From Allacma fusca (lineage: Eukaryota; Arthropoda; Collembola; Symphypleona; Sminthuridae), in the NCBI GenBank assembly GCA_947179485.1, contig OX359245.1, forward strand, positions 28,197,067-28,261,066: DNA of 64,000 nucleotides, read 5' to 3'. Positions 36,780 to 46,889 of this stretch are shown one piece after another. Position 1 is the stretch's first letter, and every line of letters starts with the position of its first letter. A model generated the notes under the pieces. The model made no database searches, was not told the DNA's origin, and was given only the letters and a program-made list of their open reading frames with translations. The translations under genes and the position numbers were made by a program.

Positions 36780-37269
36780 TCCACAACCAATCACAAATAA
36801 CGTTGCTTTTGTACTGATCTCCGAACAGATGGGGCTAGTGCATGTGTATTGAAACGTGAGGTCGGTGTCGCAGTGTGAGTCTCCTTTCTATTTAAATTGT
36901 ATGAAAAATATTGCAAAATCATAAGTTACGGTTGAAAAGTTTTAAATAAATTTCGCACAATAAAGCACAGTTTCGCATAATTCACTCCCGATTTTTGGTA
37001 AAACTTGCTAGACTAGTTCCAGCAGCATAGACTAGTCGCGTAATTAACAAATTATGGGTAAACATTTGCAAAAATTACATTTTTAAATTGAGTTTCACAC
37101 TCATTGGGATTATCACAGGGAAGGAATGTAGTTTGAACTTCTTCTTGGTTATTATTTGCCAAAACGCATGCGTACATTCCACTCTCCAAGTCCACATGGA
37201 GTGAATATTTACAAGCGTTATTACGTCCAAGTCGGGTATCCCATGGAGTAAGTTTTCTGTAACGCTCCC

Positions 37270-37631
37270 TGTGTGAAGATTACATATACAAGGCATTATT
37301 ATATGAGCATTCATGTATGTATGTACATTGGCACGTGTCATTTGCCCACACGTCCTACCTCGCCCGTTCCTGTCTATTCTTGTCTCAACAGGAATAATCC
37401 TGTCTCAACCTGCACTCACAATCCTTACCATTGCAGGGCCTGAGAATACACACTCTCATGCCCACGAGGACTCTTCCTCCGACTCTCACACTTTACACAC
37501 CTTACCTATCTCTTCTCTCCCTCTTTACACATTCGGACTTTCTTGAATAAATACTCTCTTCTTTCCTATTCTACAACGTCGTTATTCTCATCATTCATTT
37601 TCCATTCGCGCTACCTCACGAGAATAATACA
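37270..37631 (+). repeat. 5' LTR of the Ty3/gypsy element
   Basis: 362 bp beginning TGTGTGAAG and ending AATAATACA, so it has the usual TG...CA ends. An AATAAA signal lies at 37546-37551. It differs from the 3' LTR by one C/A (AATCCTG against AATCATG) and one A/G (CATCATTC against CATCGTTC). Confidence 0.95.
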
Positions 37632-37642
37632 TGGTGACAGCG
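37632..37642 (+). other. Primer-binding site of the Ty3/gypsy element
   Basis: TGGTGACAGCG starts directly after the LTR. TGG complements the CCA end of a tRNA, as expected for minus-strand priming. I cannot name the tRNA with certainty. Confidence 0.75.
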
Positions 37643-38059
37643 GTGTACGAATTTTACGCCAATTTTTCGAAATTTTGACGGGAATTCATCCAAAAGTGCA
37701 ATAGTTCTCAGATTTTCAAGATGGATTCCATCTCCAAGTGAGAGAGAGAGAGACGCGTGGCACGTGCAAGACAGTGTATACTTAGACTTTTCGTGTGTGC
37801 ACTTCAGCCACCCTCACTGCGTGAGCGGAGGGAAGAAGCAGAGAAACTATAGCAGTCCGCCTGCTCTGTATATTACATACAGATTTGCCGTATAGTGCAT
37901 ATATACGGGATACAGTTTCCAAATTTCAGCATTGTAAGCGGACAGTTTTCTCACCCTTACAACTGCATCTTCTACACTTTGTGCGTGTAAATTGTACTTT
38001 CCACAAAGTTTTCTCAAGTTCAACGACTTTAAAAAGTCCTATTTTGTTCACTTTTCAAA

Positions 38060-41000
38060 ATGGCAAATCCAGCGCCAACACCTCTAAATCCTTTATCACA
38101 GCCTGACCCATTTCCATATGATACTCCTACGGAATGGACGTCTTGGATACGAAGATTCCAGAGGTTTGTTAAATTAACAAAAATTACAGACGATGAAGAT
38201 AAGATAGAGTCTATGCTTTATCATATGAAGGGAAATGCGGATGACATCCGTGATGCATTTCAATTGAGTAAAGCAGAAAACAAGGACTTTGATAAAGTTT
38301 GTGCAGCATTCCATGCTTATTTCATAGGCAAAGTGAACGTTTTAGTGGAGCGAGTTGTATTTAATTCCCGAGTACAGAGGGAAGGTGAAACGGTTGATGA
38401 GTTCATCACGGCTTTACATAAGTTAGCCAGCACCTGCAATTATCAGTCTTTACAAGATGAGTTAATTCGTGACAGAATACTCACAGGGTGCCAAGACAGA
38501 ACTGCGTCCATGCAATTACAAGCTAGGGACAAGCTTACTCTTGAAGAGGCAACCACTTATGTCAAAATGCAAGCAAAGCTAAAACTACAGCAAGATGTTA
38601 TTTCTGGGAAAACTTCGGACGCGGACAGAGTCTTCATGAAGAAAGGCTCCCGGTTCAAAGGAAAACCTAATAACAAAACTACAAACAAATGGGAATGCTA
38701 CAACTGCGGGGGAGCAACTAAACATTCCAAGGAAGAATGCCCCGCTAAAGAGAAAAAGTGCAACAATTGCGGCAAACTAGGCCATTATGCGAAGATGTGT
38801 AAATCCAAATCCAAATCTAAACCCAAAGTACATGAAGTTGCTGAGGAGGTTACGGAAATTACGGATGACGACTCAGACCACAGTGCTTTTACGGGAGAAG
38901 TCAGCAGGATTAACGGGAGGTCAAGTACAACCCCCAACTTGGCTGAAGATCATCCCAAGCGTAGCTGGTCAACTGCAGTCACGGTGGGAAATGTCCCCAT
39001 CATTTTCAAACTGGATACCGGTGCGGATTTTACAATAATTCCGGAACACATTTTCCAAACTTCACTATCGAGGGCGATTCCTCACCTGAGACCTACAGAC
39101 CGTGCATTTAGAGCAGCTAACGGTACAGCTCTGCAAATCACTGGTAGGTTTAAAGCTTTATTATCTTACAAGGCCCACACAACCAAGGCAGACATTTACG
39201 TTGCCATGGGTCTTAGACAGCCGCTATTAGGGCGCAATGAATGCTTGGATTTGAAATTAATCAAGCTTACAAATAATTCAATTGATATGGTAGGAAGCTA
39301 CACTAGCGTAGTTCCTCAGTCAGAATTTCCAAAATTATTTGAGGGTTTAGGTACAATGTCACAACCCTACACAATTAGGCTTAAAGAAGGGGCACAGCCT
39401 TACGCTATAGCCCAGCCTAGGAAAGTTGCAATCCCACTTCTTGATAAACTCAAGGCAGAGTTAGACAAGTTAGTGAAGCAACAAGTAATTAAACCTATAG
39501 ATGAGCCCACTGATTGGTGCTCACCCATTGTGGTTGTTAAGAAACCCAATGGGGAGATAAGACTTTGTAAGGATTTCACAAAGTTAAATGAATCTATAGC
39601 TAGGGAATACCACCCCATGCCAATAGTCTCAGAGACATTAGCTAAGATTCAGGGAGCGGTTATTTTCTCAAAAGGTGACAATCGTCAAGGATTTCATCAG
39701 ATTAGACTAGCAGAGGATAGTCAGAAATTAACTACCTTTATCACTCCTTTTGGGAGATATTGCTGCTTGAGACTACCCTTCGGTATTAGCAGTGCTCCAG
39801 AGCACTACCAGAAGAGAATGTCAGAAGCATTAACCGGACTACCTGTCATACATCATACTGATGACTGGCTTGTGTGGGGACGCACACAAGAGGAACATGA
39901 CCGAAACCTTAGACTGGTTTTACAACGTCTCCAGGACAAAGGCATTACATTGAATGCCGACAAGTGTGAATTCGGCGTCAAGCAAGTTAAATTTCTAGGG
40001 CATATCGTATCAGCCAACGGAATTAGCATTGACCCTAAAAGGCTAAAAGCCATCAAGAATTTACCTACACCAAAGGATACTTCTGATGTACGAAGTTTCG
40101 TAGGATTCATCATGTACGTGGGACAATTCATTCCGAACCTGTCCACTATAATGCAACCTCTATGCGCATTATTACAAAAGGATGCAGAGTTCAAGTGGGG
40201 AAGTATAGAAAAGCAAGCACATGCCACGTTGACAAGCCTGTTAACGTCCGCCCCTGTGCTCGCGATCTACAATCCAAATTCTCCAACTACCGTATCAACA
40301 GATGCGTCATCTTTCGGCTTAGGAGCTATACTCAAGCAAAAGCAACCAGATGGCAATTGGAGACTAGTTGCGTGTGCTTCCCGCACACTCTCATCAGCTG
40401 AGAAGAACTATGCTCAAATTGAGAAAGAGTACTTAGGCATTGTTTGGGCATGTGAGAAGTTTCAAACATTTCTCACGGGCTTACAGTTTCAGGTTGAAAC
40501 CGACCACAAGCCACTTCTAGACATCCTGAAGACAAAACACTTGGACGAGTTATCACCTCGACTCCAAAGATTCAGACTACGTATGATGAGATATGACTTT
40601 AGTATATTCCATACACCAGGCAAGAATTTGATTGCTGCGGATTTCCTATCCAGGCACCCACTTCCTACAGTGGGAGATCAAGATTTTACAGCCGACTGCG
40701 ATGCAGCAGTCTCATTACACATTGATTCCCTACCGAGAGGGGTACTTACCAAACTTGAAGAAATCAAGGAGAGCCAACTGAAGGACGATACATGCAAGCA
40801 GTTAGCCGAGTACAGCCGTACCGGATGGCCTCCTTTGAAGAAACTTACAGATGAGTTTAAACCGTTTTACACTCACAAGGATGAGATTACAGTCCAGGGA
40901 AACGTACTGATGAGAGGCAACCGCCTCATCATTCCCAAGATTTTACAATCAGAGCTCTTACAACGTGTCCATGCAGGACACATGGGAATTTCCAAGGCAA

Positions 41001-42082
41001 GGGCCAGGGCCCGCACTTCCGTGTGGTGGCCCGGAATTTCGAGAGATATTCGCAAGTTAATTAATAATTGTACAACTTGCATCCCTCACCGAAAGGAGAG
41101 GATGGAGCCACTAATTTCAAGTGAGTTCCCGACCCGTCCATGGTCAACCATAGGCATGGACCTCTTCCACAACGAAGGAAGAAACTACTTAATAGTCTCC
41201 GACTATTACTCAAGATACCCGGAGATAGTGCCATTATCGAGTACCACCTCAGATGCAATTATCCAACATTGCAAATCAATCTTTGCCAGACACGGCATAC
41301 CAGACATTGTCAGATCAGACAATGGGCCTCAGTTCCAAGAGGCATTTAAATCATTTGCAACCAAATGGGGATTCCAGCATACTACATCCAGTCCTCATTA
41401 CCCACAAATCAATGGGTTCATCGAGGTGATGGTCAAAACCATCAAACAATTGCTAAAGAAAAATCCTAAAGATTTTCAAGAAGCATTACTAGAGTACAGG
41501 AGTACTCCACTGGACAACGGATACAGTCCATCTCAGTTATTGATGGGACGCCGCCTAAGGACTAGCTTACCCACAACTCAAAAGCTACTTCACCCCAAAG
41601 CAGTGAATGCAAAGAAAGTTAAAGATTTAGAAGTCTCCAAGAAACTGAAGAGCAAGGAGAATTTCGACAAGCGACACTGTGTCGTTGAAAAGCCAGAGCT
41701 TCACATTGGACAGCAAGTCTGGATCAAGGACAAACAAACTTTTGGGACCATCCAAAGCCCAACCAAGGAGCCAAGGTCCTATAACGTGCAAACCCCACAA
41801 GGCACCTTCAGGAGGAATACTTCACAGTTATACCCGATGACAACCCCAGTGAAGAAACAGGAGTTTGTGACACCTCCCGAAGAACCACCTTCAACGCCAA
41901 GTCCGGCAAAGACTGAGATCATCCCGTATAGTACGACTCCCAGTCCCTTCAAACAGGTCAAGACTCCGAGTCCTATCCAAGCCAAAGCATCTACTCTCCC
42001 AAGACCAAGTAGATCCGAGCCAGTACAGAAGACCAGATCCGGAAGAATTACGAAGAAACCGGATAAATATGTAGCATCATAA
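38060..42082 (+). CDS. Gag-Pol polyprotein of the Ty3/gypsy element, 1,340 residues
   Basis: A single uninterrupted ORF with no gag/pol frameshift. Domains in order: Gag (about 1-205); two CCHC knuckles near 213-248 (CYNCGG...H...C and CNNCGKLGHYAKMC); aspartic protease with LDTGADFTIIP near 318; reverse transcriptase with FSKGDNRQGFHQ, LPFGISSAPEHYQ and catalytic HTDD (DD near 601-602); RNase H beginning STDASSFGLGAIL; integrase zinc finger with H...H...C-X2-C (INNCTTC) and a D,D,E core near 1033 (GMDLF), 1087 (RSDNGPQF) and 1122 (NGFIE). An S/T/P/K-rich tail follows. The order RT-RNase H-integrase is that of Ty3/gypsy. The H-x-D-D form of the RT motif resembles K02A2.6-type animal elements; that link is from memory of the family. 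All catalytic acidic residues are present, so the element may be active. The polyprotein would be self-cleaved and drives reverse transcription and integration of its own RNA. Confidence 0.95.
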   Translation: MANPAPTPLNPLSQPDPFPYDTPTEWTSWIRRFQRFVKLTKITDDEDKIESMLYHMKGNADDIRDAFQLSKAENKDFDKVCAAFHAYFIGKVNVLVERVVFNSRVQREGETVDEFITALHKLASTCNYQSLQDELIRDRILTGCQDRTASMQLQARDKLTLEEATTYVKMQAKLKLQQDVISGKTSDADRVFMKKGSRFKGKPNNKTTNKWECYNCGGATKHSKEECPAKEKKCNNCGKLGHYAKMCKSKSKSKPKVHEVAEEVTEITDDDSDHSAFTGEVSRINGRSSTTPNLAEDHPKRSWSTAVTVGNVPIIFKLDTGADFTIIPEHIFQTSLSRAIPHLRPTDRAFRAANGTALQITGRFKALLSYKAHTTKADIYVAMGLRQPLLGRNECLDLKLIKLTNNSIDMVGSYTSVVPQSEFPKLFEGLGTMSQPYTIRLKEGAQPYAIAQPRKVAIPLLDKLKAELDKLVKQQVIKPIDEPTDWCSPIVVVKKPNGEIRLCKDFTKLNESIAREYHPMPIVSETLAKIQGAVIFSKGDNRQGFHQIRLAEDSQKLTTFITPFGRYCCLRLPFGISSAPEHYQKRMSEALTGLPVIHHTDDWLVWGRTQEEHDRNLRLVLQRLQDKGITLNADKCEFGVKQVKFLGHIVSANGISIDPKRLKAIKNLPTPKDTSDVRSFVGFIMYVGQFIPNLSTIMQPLCALLQKDAEFKWGSIEKQAHATLTSLLTSAPVLAIYNPNSPTTVSTDASSFGLGAILKQKQPDGNWRLVACASRTLSSAEKNYAQIEKEYLGIVWACEKFQTFLTGLQFQVETDHKPLLDILKTKHLDELSPRLQRFRLRMMRYDFSIFHTPGKNLIAADFLSRHPLPTVGDQDFTADCDAAVSLHIDSLPRGVLTKLEEIKESQLKDDTCKQLAEYSRTGWPPLKKLTDEFKPFYTHKDEITVQGNVLMRGNRLIIPKILQSELLQRVHAGHMGISKARARARTSVWWPGISRDIRKLINNCTTCIPHRKERMEPLISSEFPTRPWSTIGMDLFHNEGRNYLIVSDYYSRYPEIVPLSSTTSDAIIQHCKSIFARHGIPDIVRSDNGPQFQEAFKSFATKWGFQHTTSSPHYPQINGFIEVMVKTIKQLLKKNPKDFQEALLEYRSTPLDNGYSPSQLLMGRRLRTSLPTTQKLLHPKAVNAKKVKDLEVSKKLKSKENFDKRHCVVEKPELHIGQQVWIKDKQTFGTIQSPTKEPRSYNVQTPQGTFRRNTSQLYPMTTPVKKQEFVTPPEEPPSTPSPAKTEIIPYSTTPSPFKQVKTPSPIQAKASTLPRPSRSEPVQKTRSGRITKKPDKYVAS

Positions 42083-42145
42083 TCATTTTCACATGCTATG
42101 TTATTGTTTCAATTCTTTTACATTTACAGATTTTGCAATCTTAAT

Positions 42146-42153
42146 GGAGAGGA
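42146..42153 (+). other. Polypurine tract of the Ty3/gypsy element
   Basis: GGAGAGGA lies immediately before the 3' LTR, the expected place for the plus-strand primer. Confidence 0.75.
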
Positions 42154-42515
42154 TGTGTGAAGATTACATATACAAGGCATTATTATATGAGCATTCATGT
42201 ATGTATGTACATTGGCACGTGTCATTTGCCCACACGTCCTACCTCGCCCGTTCCTGTCTATTCTTGTCTCAACAGGAATAATCATGTCTCAACCTGCACT
42301 CACAATCCTTACCATTGCAGGGCCTGAGAATACACACTCTCATGCCCACGAGGACTCTTCCTCCGACTCTCACACTTTACACACCTTACCTATCTCTTCT
42401 CTCCCTCTTTACACATTCGGACTTTCTTGAATAAATACTCTCTTCTTTCCTATTCTACAACGTCGTTATTCTCATCGTTCATTTTCCATTCGCGCTACCT
42501 CACGAGAATAATACA
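42154..42515 (+). repeat. 3' LTR of the Ty3/gypsy element
   Basis: 362 bp, TG...CA, two substitutions from the 5' LTR. Followed by the duplicated target CTCCC and then by RTK-C exon 3 sequence (GTCTTGTCATTTTGTTAC on the plus strand). Confidence 0.95.
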
Positions 42516-42639
42516 CTCCCGTCTTGTCATTTTGTTACCTGTGTGATCCGAACAACAAAATTGTCAAATTTATGAAAGAGTTTCTCTGCTGTTACATCAC
42601 AACCATGTTCTTCGAACGATACATATTCCCTATCAAGTG

Positions 42640-43070
42640 GTAAGACTGTTCCAGTCCTGACCAAAAATATGGGTCTGCCGCGGTCTGATCCAAATCTTTT
42701 GACCTTTTCATTTGATCAGCTCGAAATTGATGTGAAACCAGTAAATTTATTCCAAAGTTTTTGATTAAACCATAAGGACCGTTCCTGTATTAGAAAAACA
42801 AAATCTTCAAAAAACCTTCTGTTTCAAATATTTTGCCGTTACTTTTTTGGGATCCAAATGATTGGGTCCGTTCTGTTCTGGTCCGGTCCGAAGGATGGAC
42901 CTGATCATATGTTTCAGGTCCAGGAACTCCATCGGACTATGTTCTTCGGTGTGTGGACAACAGATCATATGGAATGATCCTGTGCTTGGACCAAACTATA
43001 CCAGAAATCTTGGAACAGAGCGGAACATACCCAGCACTAACCCGATCTTAAACCTAGAAAGCTCCCCCTA
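42640..43070. repeat. Possible degraded transposon in RTK-C intron 2
   Basis: This part of intron 2 has no counterpart in RTK-B. It carries several GGTCCG/GGTCCAGG/CCGGTCC-like words near its middle and an end resembling ACCCAGCACTAA. No clean inverted ends or target duplication were found. Confidence 0.3.
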
Positions 43071-44018
43071 TCCCTAACCCATAAAGCTTTAATCTTTGAT
43101 TCTCATGTTAAATAAAACTGGCTCTGATTGGCCATGAGTGACATAAAATGTTTTTAAAAGGGTGTTCCCTTATTGTAGGACCACACCCTAATATATAATA
43201 TAAAATATTTAATATATATATAATATTTCCTGCCTTGTTGGGTTGATCATGAACATAAATGATTTTACCATGAGCGAACCGAAGGTTCAAAAAAGTTGGA
43301 TGAGCCTCCTGATTGGTAACTTCCAGGTATGTGTTCAATTTGTAATCATCTGGTTCTTCATCCATGAGGACAATTTCACAAGCTAGTTCCATCATACTTT
43401 CGGGATTTTGGAGCTCAACGGTAAATGTTGATTGAAATATGTCATCGGGACGGCTTCCCTCCAATTTATGAAAATGCCATTTGTTGATTTCCACCTTCTT
43501 TACAGAAAAACTTCTTACCTGAAAGAGACAGATGATTATTGTTTTAAAACTCAATTTAAGCATTTGCTTAGTAAATTCGGGAAATTCTAACTGTACAATC
43601 TCTTTCCAGGAATATCTACAAAAGGAAGGCTTTAACTCTTAAAGCACTTTTTCTCTGAAATAGAGCTATCAAATTTCGAGAAAAGGCACGCATTCAAAAT
43701 TTCATGTAAACTTCGACCCGAGTAAACTTATAAAGTTTTAAGGATTTTGAATTTTAGACAGACCTGTTGACTGAGGTAATTCCACCTGGTCGGAATGCTG
43801 GAATTGCATTCAAAAGTGAGCTTCTCAATTACTCTTGGAATACTCAAATGTGTTTTATTTTGGAAGACGGTCCTATTAGCAGAATACAGTTTATACGACT
43901 TCAACCTTAATTTTGGGAAGGAGTAGTTTCCCGTAAAATTTTGTAACCTCACGTTTTCCGCACGGGAAAATATCAAAATTGCTGTGACAGTCAATAATAA
44001 GGTAACGTATAGGTTCAT

Positions 44019-45142
44019 GTTGCAGCTATTGAGGAAAAAAAAAATTTGAAGCTGCTAAAATCAAGAACAAATAATTCTAAATCGTATCATGTTGTATGTG
44101 TAAAAATTTGGGGCACTTAGAGAATTATCCGCTAATCTTATCCTTTTATCCTTCAAAAACAATTCTGTATTCATTCAATGATAAAATAACTTATTGCGTT
44201 CTTCGAGACCTTAAATATATTTTTGCACCTGAATGAATTTTTGTACGAAACTGTAATTTATGAATTCAACATTCAAGTAATTAATATATTTGTAGTGACT
44301 GGGTCGTTCCAGCAGATGAATAGGAAGTCAGTTACAAACTGATGTATTGTCAATAGGAGCTGGCTCGTGTGCTAAACCGTACTATTTTGAAATAACACCG
44401 CATGTAATCGAAATTATTAGGCACGCATTTGACCACATCCTAGAGGTATTCGGTGGAACTCTACGATAGGCGAATTATGTATGTATGTGGGTTCCTGCAT
44501 GTAAGCTTCAATAAAGGATTTACAAGGGAACAATTATTATTGAATTATTTTGATACTTTAATACTTGCTCTTTCTAAACAGGCTTGTCCTACAATATTTA
44601 ATAGCCGAGTCGCTTGTATAGGCCTTTGTATTTATTATTATACAATATAGCTTATATCAAAATGTTTTCCTATGAACAAAACAAAATAAGGACGAAACAC
44701 GAGTTAAGAAACCACATTTAAAAGAATTGCTGATAATTCGGATGTCGATATTGAATGATTCAGTTGCGTACTTGGAATTTAACACTCCGAAGCTTCAAAT
44801 AAATGCCAAATATTTTTCCTACTGAACGTAAATTCTACGTACTACAAAAGTGCGGTAGCTTATTGTTAACCATTTTCCGAGATATATGACTTCATTGAAA
44901 TTTGTATACAATAATTAAATCTATAATAAATTACTTAGAACTATCTTATTACTAAGTATGATTACGTGAGGAACAGTTCTTGTTCACAATTTAATCGTCA
45001 TCCACTGAAATTTCAATTATTATTCTGTAGTCCTTTATTAATTCCTCTGTCGAAATTATGTCTAAAATTAGTAAAAAAAAACATTTATAAATATTAATTT
45101 TTTTAGATACGAAATTATCATGCTTAGCTTCTGGCTTGCGTT
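44019..45142. other. Upstream flank of RTK-C
   Basis: About 1.1 kb 5' of RTK-C. Parts resemble the RTK-B upstream region. No promoter motif could be assigned and no gene recognised. Confidence 0.35.
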
Positions 45143-45150
45143 GGTTCTGT

Positions 45151-46872
45151 GGTATCCTAGCTAAACGCATAAAGAGCTAAACGTATAACAGCTAAACGCA
45201 TAGAGTTATACGCATAATCAGCTAAACGTATAAGGTATCTAAACGCATAATCATCTATACGTATAAGGTATCTAAACATATAATCGTCTAAACGTATAGG
45301 CTTTAAAAACGTATAATCGGTCAAACGTATAAGGTGTTTAAAAGCATTTACATGTACATTTAATACATTTGCTTGCAAGACCATCGTCGTTAGAGAGACC
45401 AAATTGTCTCATGCATATTCAACCAACGTCTACATGTAATTTCAATAAAAGGAAAATAGTCTACGTATAGGCAATGCTTACAGGTAAAACCCACGCAAAT
45501 ATTTTGAATCCCACTGTTTATCAGGAGCCGTTGATGACCCCGTAAAAATCAGTATTTACGCCAGTTAATCCAGAGGTGGATTAATAAAATAATTTTACCC
45601 TGGCCCTAACCCCCAAAATGGATTTGTGGGCCTTTGCATTTCCATGTATGTAATCTGAGGGCCTTAGTCAACATTTTTGTTACCCTGGCCCTAAATATTT
45701 TACAGGGTGGGCCACCCCGTAAATCCACCCCTGAATTTTTCTAGAACTCAGAATTAACATATTTGCTGGAAATCTTGTAGGATTTCCGCTGAAATGCTGT
45801 AAAGTTTAGTTAGTAAGTAAAATTGAATATAAAACAATTAAACCATGCGTTACATTTTTGGCTCCGGTGACCTCATTAAAGCAGGATAATAAATAAATAA
45901 GATCATCATTATTAACTTGTAGCTATTCTTGTAGCTTACAAACAAAATAGGTGTTTTGCAGAGCTTTATATTTGCAAAAGCAGGTGTCAAAAACGTGTTG
46001 CAAAGGGAATTCAAAATTATATTTGGTTTTATCCTAAAACTGTTTGAAAAAATTAATTTTGGCGCTTGGTTCTAGAAAATTTCAATGACAGTTTGTACAT
46101 ATATTAGACGATCCCTGTAATAGTATTGTATTTTGAGACGCCAGCATGCGGTAAGGGAAAAATTTTGCCCAAAATTAAGGTTGTAGGATCTGAAATGTTT
46201 GATAAAGTATTTGAGTTGCAGGCATTTTCTTTATTATTCGACCAGTATTTTTTCCATTATTAAGAATTTTAGCCAATATGTGCTAAAACATGTTCTTTCC
46301 ATAATTATTTATCAAATTACTAGTACACTGAATGTAAAAAAATTATTGCAAATGGTGAGTTCGAGAATTAATAAAATTGTCGACATTGAGTCCATGAAGA
46401 CGTGCTCAGCACGTGGTACTCTTCTGGACTTAAATGCATACGAAATACATAATGGACTGACTGAGATTTTTGCTAGGACTGAGACTGATAGGGACTAACG
46501 CATGGTTACTACACGACTGAGTGGACTGACAGAATGTTAGAATGTTACTTACTTGGGACTATTAGAGTTAGAGGACTTGCTGTACACATTGCCTGTACTT
46601 AGACTATTATTATTAAATATTAGTATATATTCCTTTTATTTAAATTACATGTAGACGTGGGTTTAATATGCAATAGACAATTTGATCCCTTTAACGACGA
46701 TGCTGCTGCAAGGGAATGTGTAGAACGCTAAATATTGTTTTGATCCCTGAATTAAAATACTAGCCTTATTCAAACGAATGTCAATATATACATGTACATT
46801 ATTATACATTTTGCTACCTTATACGTTTAGATACCCTATACGTTTGGCCTTTATACGTTTAGAGGTGTAATC
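45151..46872. mobile_element. DNA transposon with CTAAACGTATAA repeats and 8-bp target duplication
   Basis: Flanked by GGTTCTGT on both sides (45143-45150 and 46873-46880). The 24-bp ends pair imperfectly, sharing CTAAACG[T/C]ATAAAG at the inner side. About ten copies of CTAAACG[T/C]ATAA-like words lie in the left 200 bp and three inverted copies in the right 60 bp. No transposase ORF. The 8-bp duplication suggests hAT, but the outer ends (GGTATCC / GATTACA) are not the usual CAG, so the superfamily is open. It abuts the truncated exon of the adjacent RTK remnant. Confidence 0.7.
45571..45733. mobile_element. Short hAT-type MITE nested in the 45-46.9 kb element
   Basis: 163 bp with ends CAGAGGTGGATT and AATCCACCCCTG, one mismatch between them. 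Inside are paired CCCTGGCCCTAA-like words. The flanking 8-mers (AGTTAATC and AATTTTTC) agree only partly, as for an older insertion. Confidence 0.6.
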
Positions 46873-46889
46873 GGTTCTGTAAACCTACA

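Larger units (their letters stand above)
37270..42515 (+). mobile_element. Full-length Ty3/gypsy LTR retrotransposon inside RTK-C exon 3
   Basis: 5,246 bp from LTR to LTR, with 5-bp target duplications CTCCC at 37265-37269 and 42516-42520. Order: 5' LTR, primer-binding site abutting the LTR, untranslated leader, one gag-pol ORF, polypurine tract, 3' LTR. No env-like ORF fits between gag-pol and the 3' LTR. The two LTRs differ at 2 of 362 positions, so insertion is recent, and the ORF is undamaged. It is oriented opposite to the RTK gene it interrupts. Confidence 0.95.
31150..44018 (-). pseudogene. RTK-C: receptor tyrosine kinase gene with two exons split by transposons
   Basis: Exons 5'-3': 44018-43764, 43518-43269, exon 3 split (42538-42516 and 37264-37079), exon 4 split (36887-36780 and 35726-35643), 35297-35088, 34966-34811, 34735-34575, 34250-34082, 33822-33583, 33410-33201, 33126-33006, 32930-32822, 32571-32449, 31650-31439, 31258-31150. 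Exon 3 is broken by a 5.2-kb Ty3/gypsy element and exon 4 by a 1,053-bp hAT-type element. With both insertions and the duplicated target bases ignored, exon lengths match RTK-B (209 and 184 nt), phases agree and no stop codon appears, so the gene would otherwise encode about 905 residues. Kinase features: [26 protein letters not shown], stop TAA at 31150. The late RTK motif reads LMSKTW where relatives have LMC(Q/E)TW. It is closest to RTK-B. Called a pseudogene because the assembled allele cannot give a normal receptor. Confidence 0.85.

Noticed and set aside
42083..42153. Possible env gene in the gypsy element
   Set aside because: Only 71 bases lie between the gag-pol stop and the 3' LTR.
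31150..44018. RTK-C as two separate genes on either side of the gypsy element
   Set aside because: The two halves join exactly at the duplicated CTCCC and rebuild one exon matching RTK-B, so it is one interrupted gene.
45160..45350. CRISPR-like array of short repeats
   Set aside because: Repeats are imperfect, closely spaced, without unique spacers, and belong to a eukaryotic transposon end.
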